A stretch of 36,285 nucleotides of DNA from Flavobacterium sp. (GTDB taxonomy: Bacteria; Bacteroidota; Bacteroidia; Flavobacteriales; Flavobacteriaceae): contig JAGORP010000008.1 in assembly GCA_018062725.1 (NCBI GenBank), positions 1-36,285 on the forward strand, written 5' to 3'. The translations under genes were made by a program, and so were the position numbers. Under the pieces are notes generated by a model. It had not been told where the DNA came from and did not search any database. It saw only the letters and a program-made list of their open reading frames with translations. Each line of letters begins with the position of its first letter. Position 1 is the first letter of the stretch. Shown one piece after another: positions 26,192 through 34,635 of this stretch.

Positions 26192-27793
26192 TTACAAATT
26201 AGCGAAGAAATCATTCCCTTTGTTGTCTGTAATAATAAATGCAGGAAAATCTTTGACTTCAATTTTACGAACGGCTTCCATTCCTAATTCTGGGAAATCG
26301 ACCACTTCTACGGATAAGATGTTTTCTTTGGCTAAAATAGCGGCTGGACCACCAATTGATCCTAAATAAAAGCCGCCATATTTATGACAAGCATTCATAA
26401 CGTCTTTGCTACGGTTTCCTTTGGCTAACATGATCATGCTTCCACCTGCGGCTTGAAATTCCTCCACATATACATCCATTCGTCCCGCAGTTGTTGGTCC
26501 AAAACTTCCGGATGGCATTCCTTCTGGGGTTTTCGCTGGACCGGCATAATATACTGGGTGATTTTTGAAATATTCCGGCATCGGTTGACCCGCATCCAAT
26601 AATTCTTTAATTTTAGCATGTGCAATATCACGCGCTACAATCAAAGTACCGTTTAATTTTAATCGGGTTTTGATGGGATATTTCGATAATTCAGCTAATA
26701 CTTCCGACATCGGTTTGTTCAAGTCGATCTCAATTGCTGGTTCTAAATGTGGTGCTGTTTCTGGTAAAAATTGCTTCGGATTGGTTTCTAATTGCTCTAA
26801 AAAAATTCCCTCTTTGGTTATTTTTCCTTTAATATTTCTATCGGCAGAACACGAAACACCCATTCCTACTGGGCAAGAAGCCGCATGACGAGGCAAACGG
26901 ATCACACGCACATCATGGGTTAAATATTTTCCACCGAATTGCGCTCCAATTTCACTTTCTTGACAAATTTTTTGCACTCTAGCTTCCCATTCTAAATCAC
27001 GAAAGGCTTGACCCGACATGTTCCCTGTGGTTGGTAGGTTGTCGAAATAGCCAGCGGAGGCTTTTTTAACCGCTGCTAAATTCGCTTCCGCAGAAGTACC
27101 TCCAATAACTAATGCTAAATGGTAGGGTGGACAGGCAGAAGTGCCTAAATCTTTAATTTTTTCACGAACAAATTCATCCATCGATTTTTCATTCAACAAT
27201 GATTTTGTTTTTTGGTATAAAAAGGTCTTATTCGCTGAACCTCCTCCTTTGGTTAAAAATAAAAACTCATAGGAATTTCCTTTTTTGGCATAAATATCAA
27301 TTTGCGCCGGAAGATTGGAACCTGAGTTCTTTTCTTCAAACATTGAAATCGGAACAATTTGTGAATAGCGTAAATTTTTGTTTTGGTACGTGTTGAAAAT
27401 CCCACGGGATAACCATTCTCCATCATCAACTCCTGTGTATACATTTTCGCCTTTTTTACCCATGACAATAGCCGTTCCAGTGTCTTGGCAAGAGGGTAAT
27501 TCACCATCAACAGCTACTACAGCATTTTGCAATAAATTATACGCGACAAAACGATCATTATCGGTCGCTTCCGGGTCGTCAATAATGTTTTTTAGTTTTT
27601 GTAAGTGAGAAGAACGCAACATAAAAGAAACGTCTTTCATGGCTTCTTCTGCCAATAATTCTAAACCTTTTGGGTCAACAGTTAAGATTTCTCGTTCTCC
27701 CAATTGTGTTGTTTGGACATAATCGGAAGTTAATTTTTTGTATTGCGTATCGTCTTTAAGAATTGGATACGGGTCTTGGTATATAAAGTCCAT
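26192..27793 (-). CDS. fumA: Class I (iron-sulfur) fumarate hydratase
   Basis: This 533-residue enzyme interconverts fumarate and malate in the TCA cycle with an oxygen-sensitive 4Fe-4S cluster. The likely cluster cysteines are C102 (SCQDTGTA), C221 (SACPPYH) and C315 (GVSCSADRN), matching C105, C224 and C318 of E. coli FumA. The fused alpha and beta domains and the [12 protein letters not shown] motif in the second part confirm the long single-chain form. The ATG at 27793 ([10 protein letters not shown]) is chosen; the frame can be extended ten codons to a TTG, but those residues are not family-like. The symbol fumA stands for the class only. It depends on cluster supply by the suf genes in this window. 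Confidence 0.95.
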   Translation of the reverse strand: MDFIYQDPYPILKDDTQYKKLTSDYVQTTQLGEREILTVDPKGLELLAEEAMKDVSFMLRSSHLQKLKNIIDDPEATDNDRFVAYNLLQNAVVAVDGELPSCQDTGTAIVMGKKGENVYTGVDDGEWLSRGIFNTYQNKNLRYSQIVPISMFEEKNSGSNLPAQIDIYAKKGNSYEFLFLTKGGGSANKTFLYQKTKSLLNEKSMDEFVREKIKDLGTSACPPYHLALVIGGTSAEANLAAVKKASAGYFDNLPTTGNMSGQAFRDLEWEARVQKICQESEIGAQFGGKYLTHDVRVIRLPRHAASCPVGMGVSCSADRNIKGKITKEGIFLEQLETNPKQFLPETAPHLEPAIEIDLNKPMSEVLAELSKYPIKTRLKLNGTLIVARDIAHAKIKELLDAGQPMPEYFKNHPVYYAGPAKTPEGMPSGSFGPTTAGRMDVYVEEFQAAGGSMIMLAKGNRSKDVMNACHKYGGFYLGSIGGPAAILAKENILSVEVVDFPELGMEAVRKIEVKDFPAFIITDNKGNDFFANL

Positions 27794-27823
27794 GTAGAAT
27801 AATTTTGTTGCGTAAAGATACAA

Positions 27824-27850
27824 ATAAAAAAAGCCGATGAAAATCGGCTT
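27824..27850 (-). terminator. Terminator of the leucine-rich-repeat gene
   Basis: AAGCCGAT (27831-27838), loop GAAA, ATCGGCTT (27843-27850) form a perfect 8-bp stem. On the minus strand it is followed by TTTTTATTTG. It lies 11 bp after the stop of the LRR gene and just upstream of the fumarase start, insulating fumarase transcription. Confidence 0.85.
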
Positions 27851-27861
27851 CTTAGAATTTA

Positions 27862-28797
27862 TTATAATTTTAAAATCATTTTTTTAACGATTTGTGATTG
27901 TCCGAATTCGAGTCTGGTTATCATTTCGTTTAAATTTTCTGGGAAACTCACCCATGCATTGCCACCCAAATACAGTTCTTTTAAATTGACCAAATTGATG
28001 AATTCTTGTGGAATGGTGCGTAGCTGATTGTCGTCTAAATCTAATACCGTAAGATTGGTCAGCTTGCTATAGTCGACTGGAATTTTTTTTATTTGATTTT
28101 TATCCAATATTAAGCTTTTTAAATTGATGAGATTACTCAATTCTACGGGCGCAATTTGTATCAGATTGTTTTTAAAATTCAAATCGGTTAAGCTGGTGAT
28201 GTTTCCCAATTCTACCGGAATTTCGGCAATGGCATTTTTTTCAAAATTAATGACTTTGAGTTTGGTTAAGAAGCCAATTTCTACCGGAATCACTTTGATC
28301 TTATTGTCTACAAAAGACATTTCTGTTATACTAGCCAATTGACCAATTTCGACCGGAATGGCTTCAATTTTATTGTAGTTGAAATTCATTTTTCGCAATC
28401 GGCTTAGTTTACCAATGTGCATGGAAACATTTTCCAGTTTGTTTTTCTGTATTTCTAACTTTTCCAAGCTAGGTACTTTCCCAATTTCGATGGGAAAGCG
28501 CATAAACTGATTGTTGTTCAGGTAAAGTTCGCGTAGCTTGGTCAGCTTGCTAATTTCAATTGGAAGTGATTGTAAATTATTATAGTTTAACCATAATTTT
28601 TCAACATTGACAAAGCGCCCAATTTCTATGGGTAACTTCGTCAAACTTCTATTATTAAGGTTTAGTTCTTTGTATTTTTCAGGATCTGGAGCATTCATAA
28701 TGTCTGCTGTAGAGCGGCTATCCGGTTCTTGTGCCAATAAAGGAAAACAGGCAAAAAGAGAAAAGGCTACCAGTAGGTATTTGGTAAATTTTTTCAT
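27862..28797 (-). CDS. Secreted leucine-rich-repeat protein
   Basis: This 311-residue protein starts with a signal peptide (to about residue 23, PLLAQ). After a short cap containing a half repeat ([14 protein letters not shown]) there are ten successive repeats of exactly 23 residues, from residue 56 to 285. The pattern is P-(I/V)-E-I-G-x-L-x-x-L-x-x-L-x-L-x-x-N-x-(I/L). A 26-residue cap without a T9SS domain closes it. The protein should form a curved protein-binding surface in the periplasm or on the outer membrane. Its partner is unknown. It has its own terminator and a candidate -7 box. Confidence 0.92.
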   Translation of the reverse strand: MKKFTKYLLVAFSLFACFPLLAQEPDSRSTADIMNAPDPEKYKELNLNNRSLTKLPIEIGRFVNVEKLWLNYNNLQSLPIEISKLTKLRELYLNNNQFMRFPIEIGKVPSLEKLEIQKNKLENVSMHIGKLSRLRKMNFNYNKIEAIPVEIGQLASITEMSFVDNKIKVIPVEIGFLTKLKVINFEKNAIAEIPVELGNITSLTDLNFKNNLIQIAPVELSNLINLKSLILDKNQIKKIPVDYSKLTNLTVLDLDDNQLRTIPQEFINLVNLKELYLGGNAWVSFPENLNEMITRLEFGQSQIVKKMILKL

Positions 28798-28822
28798 AGG
28801 TATTTTTAGGTTTAGGACGCGA

Positions 28823-28830
28823 CAAATGTA
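28823..28830 (-). promoter_or_regulatory. Candidate promoter -7 box of the LRR gene
   Basis: Minus-strand TACATTTG matches TAnnTTTG, 25 bp upstream of the LRR ATG. Confidence 0.45.
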
Positions 28831-28938
28831 AAATTATTTTTCAAATTTTTGATCAATTGATGTCTTTTATGGATGAAAAATAATGTCCAATACTGATAAT
28901 TTCAAAAAACACAGGAATATGATTACAAGCAAGTTAGC

Positions 28939-30378
28939 TTAAAAAAACCAACCTGCCACAAATATTGCTGTAATTACACAAATCACATCAACTAAGAGCA
29001 TTGTTCCTAAAGCGTATCGGGTATTTTTTATATTAACCGAACCAAAGTAAACCGCAATCACGTAAAAAGTACTTTCGGCACTACACTGAAATATACTACT
29101 TAACCTTCCTGTCATCGAATCGGCTCCAAAAGTATTCATCGAATCAATTAAAAAGCCACGTGATCCGGCTGAACTAAAAGGTCTAAGTAAGGCAACAGGC
29201 AAAGCGTCAGTAATTTCTTTGCTTACCCCCAAATTAGAAAAAATAAAAGCAATCCAGTTGCTGATAATTTCAAACAAACCACTATTTCTGAATAACGAAA
29301 TGGCCACCAACATTCCCAAAACATAAGGAAAGATGGTAACTCCCGTTTTTACACCTTTGTTTGCTCCTGAAACGAATGCTTCATAAACTGTAGTGTCAGC
29401 TTCAATAAATTTCTTTTCCTTAACAAAAGAAAGAATTAAGGTTAAGACGATGATTCCGACTAATATCAATGCAGAAAGATTTGAGGTAAAATAGTTTTTA
29501 CCGATTAAATCCAAATGGTTTACATACATCAATAAACCCACAATCGCGGCGATTAATCCCATCAGAGCCACCACTAGAGAAGCACTTTTGAAATTAATTT
29601 TTTGTTTAATACCTACAATCAAAAAGGCAGCAATGGTTCCTATGAAGGAAGTAATAATACAGGGCAGCATCACATCGGCTGGATTGCTGGCATTAGCGGC
29701 TGCACGATAACCAATGATAGAAGTAGCGATCAGGGTAAGTCCAGATGCATGCAAACACATAAACATAATTTGAGCATCACTGGCTTTGTCTTTTTCTGGG
29801 TTAATGGTTTGCAAACTCTCCATGGCTTTTAATCCGAATGGTGTCGCTGCAGAATCTAAGCCTAGGAAATTGGCTGCAAAATTTAAGGTCATGTAAGATA
29901 TAGACGGATGGTTTTTAGGTATACTTGGGAACACTTTGACAAATACGGGGCTCAATACTTTTGCTAATTTTTCTGAGGCACCTGAAATAATTAAGAGCTC
30001 CATCAATCCACAGAAAAAAGCCAGGTAAGCCATCAAAGGCAAAATCAGATCCACTAAAGTGCTTTTACAAGTAGGCAATAAACCATCTGATTTTTGAATG
30101 CCACTGTATATTTTTACGGTTTTGTTTTTGAAAACATAAGTTGTATCGCTATTTAACGTATCGCGATTGACAACTAGGGTCATTTCGGGTGCTTTTTCGA
30201 TGCTGTCTTTGACAAATTTTGGGATTTGATTCAAATATTTTTCTGATACTAAAATAGGATCGTCTTTTTTTCCATTTAAAACATAATCAATAGCATAATT
30301 GTTGCCTGAAAACAGTGACACAACTATAAATAAGATCGATGAAATAAATATTACTAACCAAAATCTGCTTAAAACCAT
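28939..30378 (-). CDS. Fused SpmA/SpmB-like nucleoside-recognition (Gate) membrane protein
   Basis: This 479-residue protein has about nine or more hydrophobic segments. A first membrane segment (8-25) is followed by a polar extra domain (about 30-100), probably outside the cytoplasm, and then two Gate domains. The first has NFAANFLGLDSAATPFGLKAM (167-187), as in SpmA. The second has LPVALLRPFSSAGSRG (about 393-408), as in SpmB. In spore formers these are two proteins; here they are joined. The organism is not expected to sporulate, and transport or a membrane-gating role is likely but unproven. The sequence just upstream carries a short repeat, and I see no clear promoter. Confidence 0.85.
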   Translation of the reverse strand: MVLSRFWLVIFISSILFIVVSLFSGNNYAIDYVLNGKKDDPILVSEKYLNQIPKFVKDSIEKAPEMTLVVNRDTLNSDTTYVFKNKTVKIYSGIQKSDGLLPTCKSTLVDLILPLMAYLAFFCGLMELLIISGASEKLAKVLSPVFVKVFPSIPKNHPSISYMTLNFAANFLGLDSAATPFGLKAMESLQTINPEKDKASDAQIMFMCLHASGLTLIATSIIGYRAAANASNPADVMLPCIITSFIGTIAAFLIVGIKQKINFKSASLVVALMGLIAAIVGLLMYVNHLDLIGKNYFTSNLSALILVGIIVLTLILSFVKEKKFIEADTTVYEAFVSGANKGVKTGVTIFPYVLGMLVAISLFRNSGLFEIISNWIAFIFSNLGVSKEITDALPVALLRPFSSAGSRGFLIDSMNTFGADSMTGRLSSIFQCSAESTFYVIAVYFGSVNIKNTRYALGTMLLVDVICVITAIFVAGWFF

Positions 30379-30388
30379 AAATTAAAAT

Positions 30389-30430
30389 TTTAACCGCAAG
30401 GTACGCAAAGTTTTTGCAAAGCACACAAGG
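30389..30430. repeat. ACCGCAAGGTACGCAAAG intergenic repeat, copy 1
   Basis: Positions 30395-30413 are identical over 19 bases to 31697-31715. This copy is one arm only and lies between the exonuclease stop and the SpmAB-like start. Confidence 0.7.
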
Positions 30431-30435
30431 GTGTA

Positions 30436-31149
30436 TTAAACATGAATAATCTCTTCGTCAATTAATAATTCCTGTCTTCTAAATCGAAGTAAGATTTGTG
30501 CCACTGCAATGACATCTTTTTCACAATATGTGATAATGCGATCGATGTTTTTTTCTTCATAATACACTTTGGCCACTTCACTGCCATCAATATCATCTTT
30601 TGGAGACGGAATTCCCAACACTGAAGTCAATAATTTTAAAGAAGTGAAGGTTTTGTAATCGCCAAATTTCCATAATTCCATCGTGTCTAAATGAGGTACT
30701 TCCCAAGGTTTTTTACCAAAAAGATTCAATTTTTGTGGGATTTGAATGTTGTTGATAATCATGCGACGTGCAATAAACGGAAAATCAAATTCTTTGGCGT
30801 TATGTCCGCATAACATATGTTGCGGTTGACCGAAATGATTGTCTACTACATTGGAAAAATCTTTTAGAATTTTAGTTTCTTCTCCAAAAAAAGAAGTGAC
30901 TCTAAAATGGCGAATGTCATTTTTGAAGGTAAAATAACCCACCGAAATACAAATAATTTTACCGAATTCGGCCCAAATTCCGGCACGTTCATAAAATTCT
31001 TCTGGTGTTAAATCGTCTTTGCGTTGGTACTGTGTTTTAGAACTAAAAAGGTCCTGAGTGGTTGTGTTTAAATCGGAATAATTTTCGAATTCCGGAACCG
31101 TTTCGATATCTAGAAATAGAATGTTCTCGAGTTGGATTTTGTCAAGCAT
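30436..31149 (-). CDS. Predicted 3'-5' exonuclease (PolB-like, DEDDy type)
   Basis: This 237-residue protein has the three exonuclease motifs of the DnaQ/RNase H-like superfamily: DIETVPE with D14 and E16 (Exo I), GHNAKEFDFPFI (Exo II) and YCEKDVIAVAQ (Exo III, the tyrosine form). It has no polymerase domain, so it is a stand-alone predicted PolB exonuclease-like protein acting on DNA or RNA in the cytoplasm. Its genetic role is not established. It lies 42 bp downstream of the ogt gene. Confidence 0.9.
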   Translation of the reverse strand: MLDKIQLENILFLDIETVPEFENYSDLNTTTQDLFSSKTQYQRKDDLTPEEFYERAGIWAEFGKIICISVGYFTFKNDIRHFRVTSFFGEETKILKDFSNVVDNHFGQPQHMLCGHNAKEFDFPFIARRMIINNIQIPQKLNLFGKKPWEVPHLDTMELWKFGDYKTFTSLKLLTSVLGIPSPKDDIDGSEVAKVYYEEKNIDRIITYCEKDVIAVAQILLRFRRQELLIDEEIIHV

Positions 31150-31191
31150 GGTATGATTATTTTGGCGTTTATACGACGAAAATAAGCAATT

Positions 31192-31662
31192 TTAGAATAA
31201 ACTTTGTTGTTTTAATGGATTTTCATGATCCAACAACCATTTTTTACGCCACAATCCGCCTGCATAACCTGTGAGTGAGCCATCAGTTCCAATAACCCTG
31301 TGACAAGGAACTACAATCCAAAGCGGATTTTTACCATTGGCCGAAGCGACTGCACGAATCGCTTTTACATCACCTAATTTTTTGGACAAATCGAGATAAG
31401 AAGTCGTTTTTCCAAAGGGGATATTTAGTAATTCCTGCCAAACTTTTTGTTGGAATTCGGTGCCTTTTGGGTTGAGTTTGAAAGTAAATTCGGTGCGATT
31501 GCCTTCAAAATAATCTTGTAATTGAGTGACCGCGTCTTGAAGAATAACAGGAATTTCAGAAGTAACTTCTCCTTCCGACAAAACTGAAATAACAGCAATA
31601 CCATTTTCATCCCCTTCAATTTTGGTGATGCCTAAGGGAGAATTGATGAATGCTGTTTCCAT
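31192..31662 (-). CDS. ogt: Methylated-DNA-protein-cysteine methyltransferase
   Basis: This 156-residue suicide repair protein takes alkyl groups from O6-alkylguanine onto C120 in the PCHRVIG motif. The helix-turn-helix segment (FQQKVWQELLNIPFGKTTSY) and the C-terminal GYAGGLWRKKWLLDHE are complete. The start is placed at METAFINS (31662). The frame is open for 16 more codons, but these are encoded by a dispersed intergenic repeat and give an implausible cysteine-rich tail. There is no AdaA-type domain, so the symbol ogt fits best. Confidence 0.93.
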   Translation of the reverse strand: METAFINSPLGITKIEGDENGIAVISVLSEGEVTSEIPVILQDAVTQLQDYFEGNRTEFTFKLNPKGTEFQQKVWQELLNIPFGKTTSYLDLSKKLGDVKAIRAVASANGKNPLWIVVPCHRVIGTDGSLTGYAGGLWRKKWLLDHENPLKQQSLF

Positions 31663-31670
31663 GGAAAGGA

Positions 31671-31767
31671 TTTTACCGCAAAGTGCGCATAGTTTTCGCA
31701 AGGTACGCAAAGTTTAATAAGCTTCACAAAGCAATAGCCAACTTAGCGTAATTTCTTAGCGGTTAAA
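31671..31767. repeat. ACCGCAAAG palindromic repeat element, copy 2 (about 97 bp)
   Basis: It begins TTTTACCGCAAAGTGCGC and ends TTAGCGGTTAAAA, so its ends are inverted relative to each other. It contains the 19 bases shared with 30395-30413. It fills the gap between the cytochrome c stop and the ogt start. It resembles the dispersed CGCAAAG elements I know from flavobacteria. Confidence 0.7.
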
Positions 31768-31771
31768 AAAA

Positions 31772-32155
31772 TTAAAAACTCAAAATATACGCTTCCAAAG
31801 CTTTGAGCTCTTCTTCTGGAAGATTTTTGGTAACCGCAAAATTGGTTTTCATCGTTGCATATTGACTCGGATCGACAATAGGATCACTTTTTTCTTGGAG
31901 AAATTCGACAATGTTACCTCCTTTTTCTTTGTAAATTTTTGCGATTTCTTGAATGGAAGGACCCACCGTTTTGGTTTCAGGTTTGTGGCATGTATAACAT
32001 ACGCCTTTGCCTTCAAAAATTTCTTTACCTAGTTCTTCTGGTTTTTGAGCGGCGGTTTGCGTAACTTCTTCCGTGGTTTTACCAAAGTTTTCTTGATTTT
32101 CTTTTTTGCAAGAAATAGCCAGGCTAATTAATAATAAAAGGGATATTCTTTTCAT
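31772..32155 (-). CDS. Cytochrome c lipoprotein (monoheme)
   Basis: This 127-residue protein has a lipoprotein signal with C16 as lipid site (LAISC) and a charged linker. It has one class I cytochrome c domain with the heme-attachment motif CYTCH (C53, C56, H57) and a likely distal ligand M102 in YATMKTNF. It is an electron carrier anchored outside the cytoplasm. The start at 32155 gives a clean signal peptide; an upstream in-frame start would add nine residues and spoil it. It follows hemB, a gene for the heme it needs. Confidence 0.92.
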   Translation of the reverse strand: MKRISLLLLISLAISCKKENQENFGKTTEEVTQTAAQKPEELGKEIFEGKGVCYTCHKPETKTVGPSIQEIAKIYKEKGGNIVEFLQEKSDPIVDPSQYATMKTNFAVTKNLPEEELKALEAYILSF

Positions 32156-32169
32156 TGTTTTATAAATTT

Positions 32170-32218
32170 GCCACGAATTCACGAATAATTAGGTCTGCTT
32201 TTGTCAAGAATTCGTGGC
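32170..32218. repeat. GCCACGAAT palindromic repeat element, copy 2
   Basis: The left arm GCCACGAATTCACGAAT (32170-32186) and right arm GAATTCGTGGC (32208-32218) are inverted. The left arm matches 12130-12146 at 16 of 17 positions. It lies between hemB and the cytochrome c gene. Confidence 0.75.
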
Positions 32219-32225
32219 TAAAGAA

Positions 32226-33224
32226 TTATTTCTGATTTAATAAGATGGCTGCTTCTTTAGCAAAATAGGTCGAAATTAAACTTGCACCCGCACGTTTGAT
32301 ACACATTAATTGTTCCATCATGATTTTATCGTGGTCCAACCAGCCTCTTTCTGAAGCGGCTTTAATCATGGCATATTCACCCGAAACATGAAAAACGGTT
32401 ACCGGCACATCCACGGCATTTTTCACTTCTCTAACAATGTCTAAATAGGCAATTCCCGGTTTGACCATGACCATATCGGCACCTTCTTCCACATCCCATA
32501 AGGCTTCTTTCACGGCTTCGATACGATTGGCGTAATCCATTTGATAGGTTTTTTTATCTTTTGGAACGACTACATCTGCTTCTTTAGGCGCACTATCTAA
32601 CGCATCTCGAAACGGACCGTAAAAAGCCGAAGCATATTTGGCCGAATAACTCATGATTCCCACGTTATGGAAGCCAGCTGCATCTAAACCTTCGCGTAAA
32701 CGCAACACTCGTCCGTCCATCATATCACTTGGAGCAACGAAATCGGCACCCGCTTGTGCATGAGAAACCGCCATTTTTACTAAAGCAGCATTGGTCGCAT
32801 CATTCGCAACATCCCCATTTTCGATGATTCCGTCATGGCCATAAATGGAATACGGATCTAACGCTACATCTGGCATCACAATCATTTCCGGACAAGCCTT
32901 TTTGATTGCTTTAATGGCGCGTTGCATTAATCCGTTTGGATTCCAAGCTTCTTTTCCAGTGTTGTCTTTTAAGGATTCATCTACTTTTACATAAATATTT
33001 ACGGCACGAATGCCTAAATCGAATAATTCTTTGACTTCTGCTACGGTTAAATCGATCGAACGACGAAAAATTCCGGGCATGGAAGGAATTTCAACTTTGT
33101 AGTTTTCGCCTTCTGCAATAAACATGGGAAACATAAAGTCGCTTGGACTTAATGTGGTTTCACGAACTAAACTTCTAATAGATTCGTTTACTCTTAAACG
33201 ACGACCTCTGTGTAATGGGAACAT
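32226..33224 (-). CDS. hemB: Delta-aminolevulinic acid dehydratase (porphobilinogen synthase)
   Basis: This 332-residue enzyme joins two aminolevulinate molecules into porphobilinogen for heme. The two active-site lysines are K196 (SYSAKYASAFYGPF) and K255 (MVMVKPG). In the metal-binding segment the three zinc-binding cysteines of the zinc-type enzymes are replaced: DVALDPYSIYGHDG, with aspartates D119, D123 and D131. This points to the magnesium-dependent, zinc-independent type. It is part of the minus-strand heme cluster but separated from hemF by a four-helix-bundle gene and repeats. Confidence 0.96.
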   Translation of the reverse strand: MFPLHRGRRLRVNESIRSLVRETTLSPSDFMFPMFIAEGENYKVEIPSMPGIFRRSIDLTVAEVKELFDLGIRAVNIYVKVDESLKDNTGKEAWNPNGLMQRAIKAIKKACPEMIVMPDVALDPYSIYGHDGIIENGDVANDATNAALVKMAVSHAQAGADFVAPSDMMDGRVLRLREGLDAAGFHNVGIMSYSAKYASAFYGPFRDALDSAPKEADVVVPKDKKTYQMDYANRIEAVKEALWDVEEGADMVMVKPGIAYLDIVREVKNAVDVPVTVFHVSGEYAMIKAASERGWLDHDKIMMEQLMCIKRAGASLISTYFAKEAAILLNQK

Positions 33225-33230
33225 ATTTTT

Positions 33231-33280
33231 AGCTTTTAGCTGTCAGCTTTTAGCAATTAGCCTTCAGTTGTCAGCAATTA
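33231..33280. repeat. AGCTTTTAGC-type repeat tract upstream of hemB
   Basis: AGCTTTTAGC followed by related words (TGTCAGCTTTTAGCAATTAG, CCTTCAGTTGTCAGCAATTA). The same 10-mer occurs at 36101-36110 before hemE. It lies 6 bp upstream of the hemB start. Confidence 0.7.
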
Positions 33281-33283
33281 AAA

Positions 33284-33637
33284 TTAGTTATTTAATTTTG
33301 ATATCAATCCATTAAGCATTTTCTTAATTTCTTCAATTTGAGATAATAGTTTTTCACTTGTCTCTTTATTGATAAAATTTAAATCTTCACTTAATATAAA
33401 TTGATATTCTAATTCATTTGCTGATCCAAAAGCAATAATTAAAAATCGAGCAAAATCTTTATCTGTATTCCTACCGCAACCTTCTGCAATATTTGTTGGA
33501 ATTGAACTTGAAGACCTTTTCATTTGACTGATTAGTCCAAATTGTTCTTCTTTCGGAAAATTATTTACGACTTTATAAACATCTAAAGTTAATTGATGTG
33601 ATTTTTTCCAGACAGTAAAATTCCTAAAATCTTTCAT
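33284..33637 (-). CDS. Four-helix-bundle protein (23S rRNA intervening-sequence family)
   Basis: This 117-residue protein is a clear member of the S23/four-helix-bundle family: FRNFTVWKKSHQL at the start, FPKEEQFGLISQMKRSSSSI in the middle, NIAEGCGR and the E-rich last helix. First found in 23S rRNA intervening sequences, the family is now known mostly as stand-alone genes of unknown role, and the Avd accessory protein of diversity-generating retroelements has the same fold. No rRNA, reverse transcriptase or variable repeat is nearby. It sits inside the heme cluster with AGC-type repeats on both sides, so it looks like an insertion. Confidence 0.92.
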   Translation of the reverse strand: MKDFRNFTVWKKSHQLTLDVYKVVNNFPKEEQFGLISQMKRSSSSIPTNIAEGCGRNTDKDFARFLIIAFGSANELEYQFILSEDLNFINKETSEKLLSQIEEIKKMLNGLISKLNN

Positions 33638-33647
33638 TTTTTAAACT

Positions 33648-33722
33648 TTCAGCCATTAGTTCTAATAGCTAGATTTATTACAGCAATTTTTAAGCTAATT
33701 GCTAAAAGCTAACAGCTAATCG
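33648..33722. repeat. AGC-type repeat tract between hemF and the four-helix-bundle gene
   Basis: It contains CAGCCATTAG, TAATAGCTAG, AGCTAATTGCTAAAAGCTAA and CAGCTAAT, related words in both orientations. It matches in style the tracts at 33231-33280 and 36101-36133. Confidence 0.65.
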
Positions 33723-33726
33723 CTTT

Positions 33727-34629
33727 CTAAATCCAATCAATCGGATTTTCTAAAACGTGTATTAATTTTTCTTCTTCGCTTCCCGCCACCGGATGATGGT
33801 CGTAATGCCATTGCACATGGGGTGGTAAGCTCATTAAAATACTTTCGATTCTTCCGTTGGTTTTTAGTCCGAACAATGTGCCTTTATCGTGGACCAAATT
33901 GAATTCTACATAACGACCGCGACGAATTTCTTGCCAAGTTCTGTTAGCTTCTGAATATGGTAAATCTTTTCTTCTTTCTACAATTGGAATATAGGCTTGT
34001 AAGAAAGAATTCCCAACTTCGGTTACGAAATTGTACCAATCTTCCATTTTCATTTCTTCCGTTGCTTTACAATAATCGAAGAACAAACCGCCTAAACCAC
34101 GGGCTTCGTTTCTGTGAGCGTTCCAAAAATAGGCATCACATTGTTTTTTATATTTGGGATAAAATTCTGGATTGTGTTTGTCGCAAACGGTTTTACAGGT
34201 TTGATGAAAGTGTTTCGCATCTTCTTCAAACAAATAATAGGGTGTTAAATCTTGTCCGCCACCAAACCATGAATTGATTACATGACCATCATTATCATAC
34301 ATTTCAAAATAACGCCAATTCGCATGAACGGTTGGTACAATTGGGTTTTTCGGATGAATGACCAAACTCAAACCACAAGCAAAAAAATCGGCTTCGCCTA
34401 CGTTGAATAATTGCTGCATCGAATCGGGTAATTTACCATGAACTGCCGAAATATTTACACCGCCTTTTTCAAAAACATTTCCGTTTTCAATGACACGCGT
34501 TCTTCCGCCGCCACCTTCTGGACGTTCCCAAATATCTTCACGAAATTTAGCCACGCCATCGATATTTTCTAAACCTTTACAGATTTGATTTTGCAGGTTT
34601 TGTATGTAGGAGTAGAATTTATTTTTCAT
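33727..34629 (-). CDS. hemF: Oxygen-dependent coproporphyrinogen III oxidase
   Basis: This 300-residue enzyme converts coproporphyrinogen III to protoporphyrinogen IX using oxygen. The HemF signatures are present: RPEGGGGRTRVIENG, HANWRYFEMY, WFGGGQDLTPYY, RNEARGLGGLFFDY, and YVEFNLVHDKGTLFGLKTNGR near the end. Length is standard. Its start is 6 bp after the stop of the small membrane protein gene, so it is in one operon with hemE. Confidence 0.97.
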   Translation of the reverse strand: MKNKFYSYIQNLQNQICKGLENIDGVAKFREDIWERPEGGGGRTRVIENGNVFEKGGVNISAVHGKLPDSMQQLFNVGEADFFACGLSLVIHPKNPIVPTVHANWRYFEMYDNDGHVINSWFGGGQDLTPYYLFEEDAKHFHQTCKTVCDKHNPEFYPKYKKQCDAYFWNAHRNEARGLGGLFFDYCKATEEMKMEDWYNFVTEVGNSFLQAYIPIVERRKDLPYSEANRTWQEIRRGRYVEFNLVHDKGTLFGLKTNGRIESILMSLPPHVQWHYDHHPVAGSEEEKLIHVLENPIDWI

Positions 34630-34635
34630 CTAACA

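Noticed and set aside
27862..28797. CRISPR-like or tandem DNA array in the LRR gene
   Set aside because: The regular 69-bp spacing is explained by 23-residue protein repeats; there are no unique spacers and no cas genes.
28939..30378. Sporulation gene
   Set aside because: The Spm name comes from spore formers. Everything else here points to a non-sporulating flavobacterium, and the family is widespread outside spore formers.
32156..32182. Upstream start for the cytochrome c gene
   Set aside because: It would place nine polar residues before an otherwise perfect lipoprotein signal and lies in the flank of a repeat element.
33284..33637. Diversity-generating retroelement or rRNA intervening sequence
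   Set aside because: The four-helix-bundle protein has the fold of Avd and of rRNA intervening-sequence proteins, but there is no reverse transcriptase, template/variable repeat pair or rRNA in the window.
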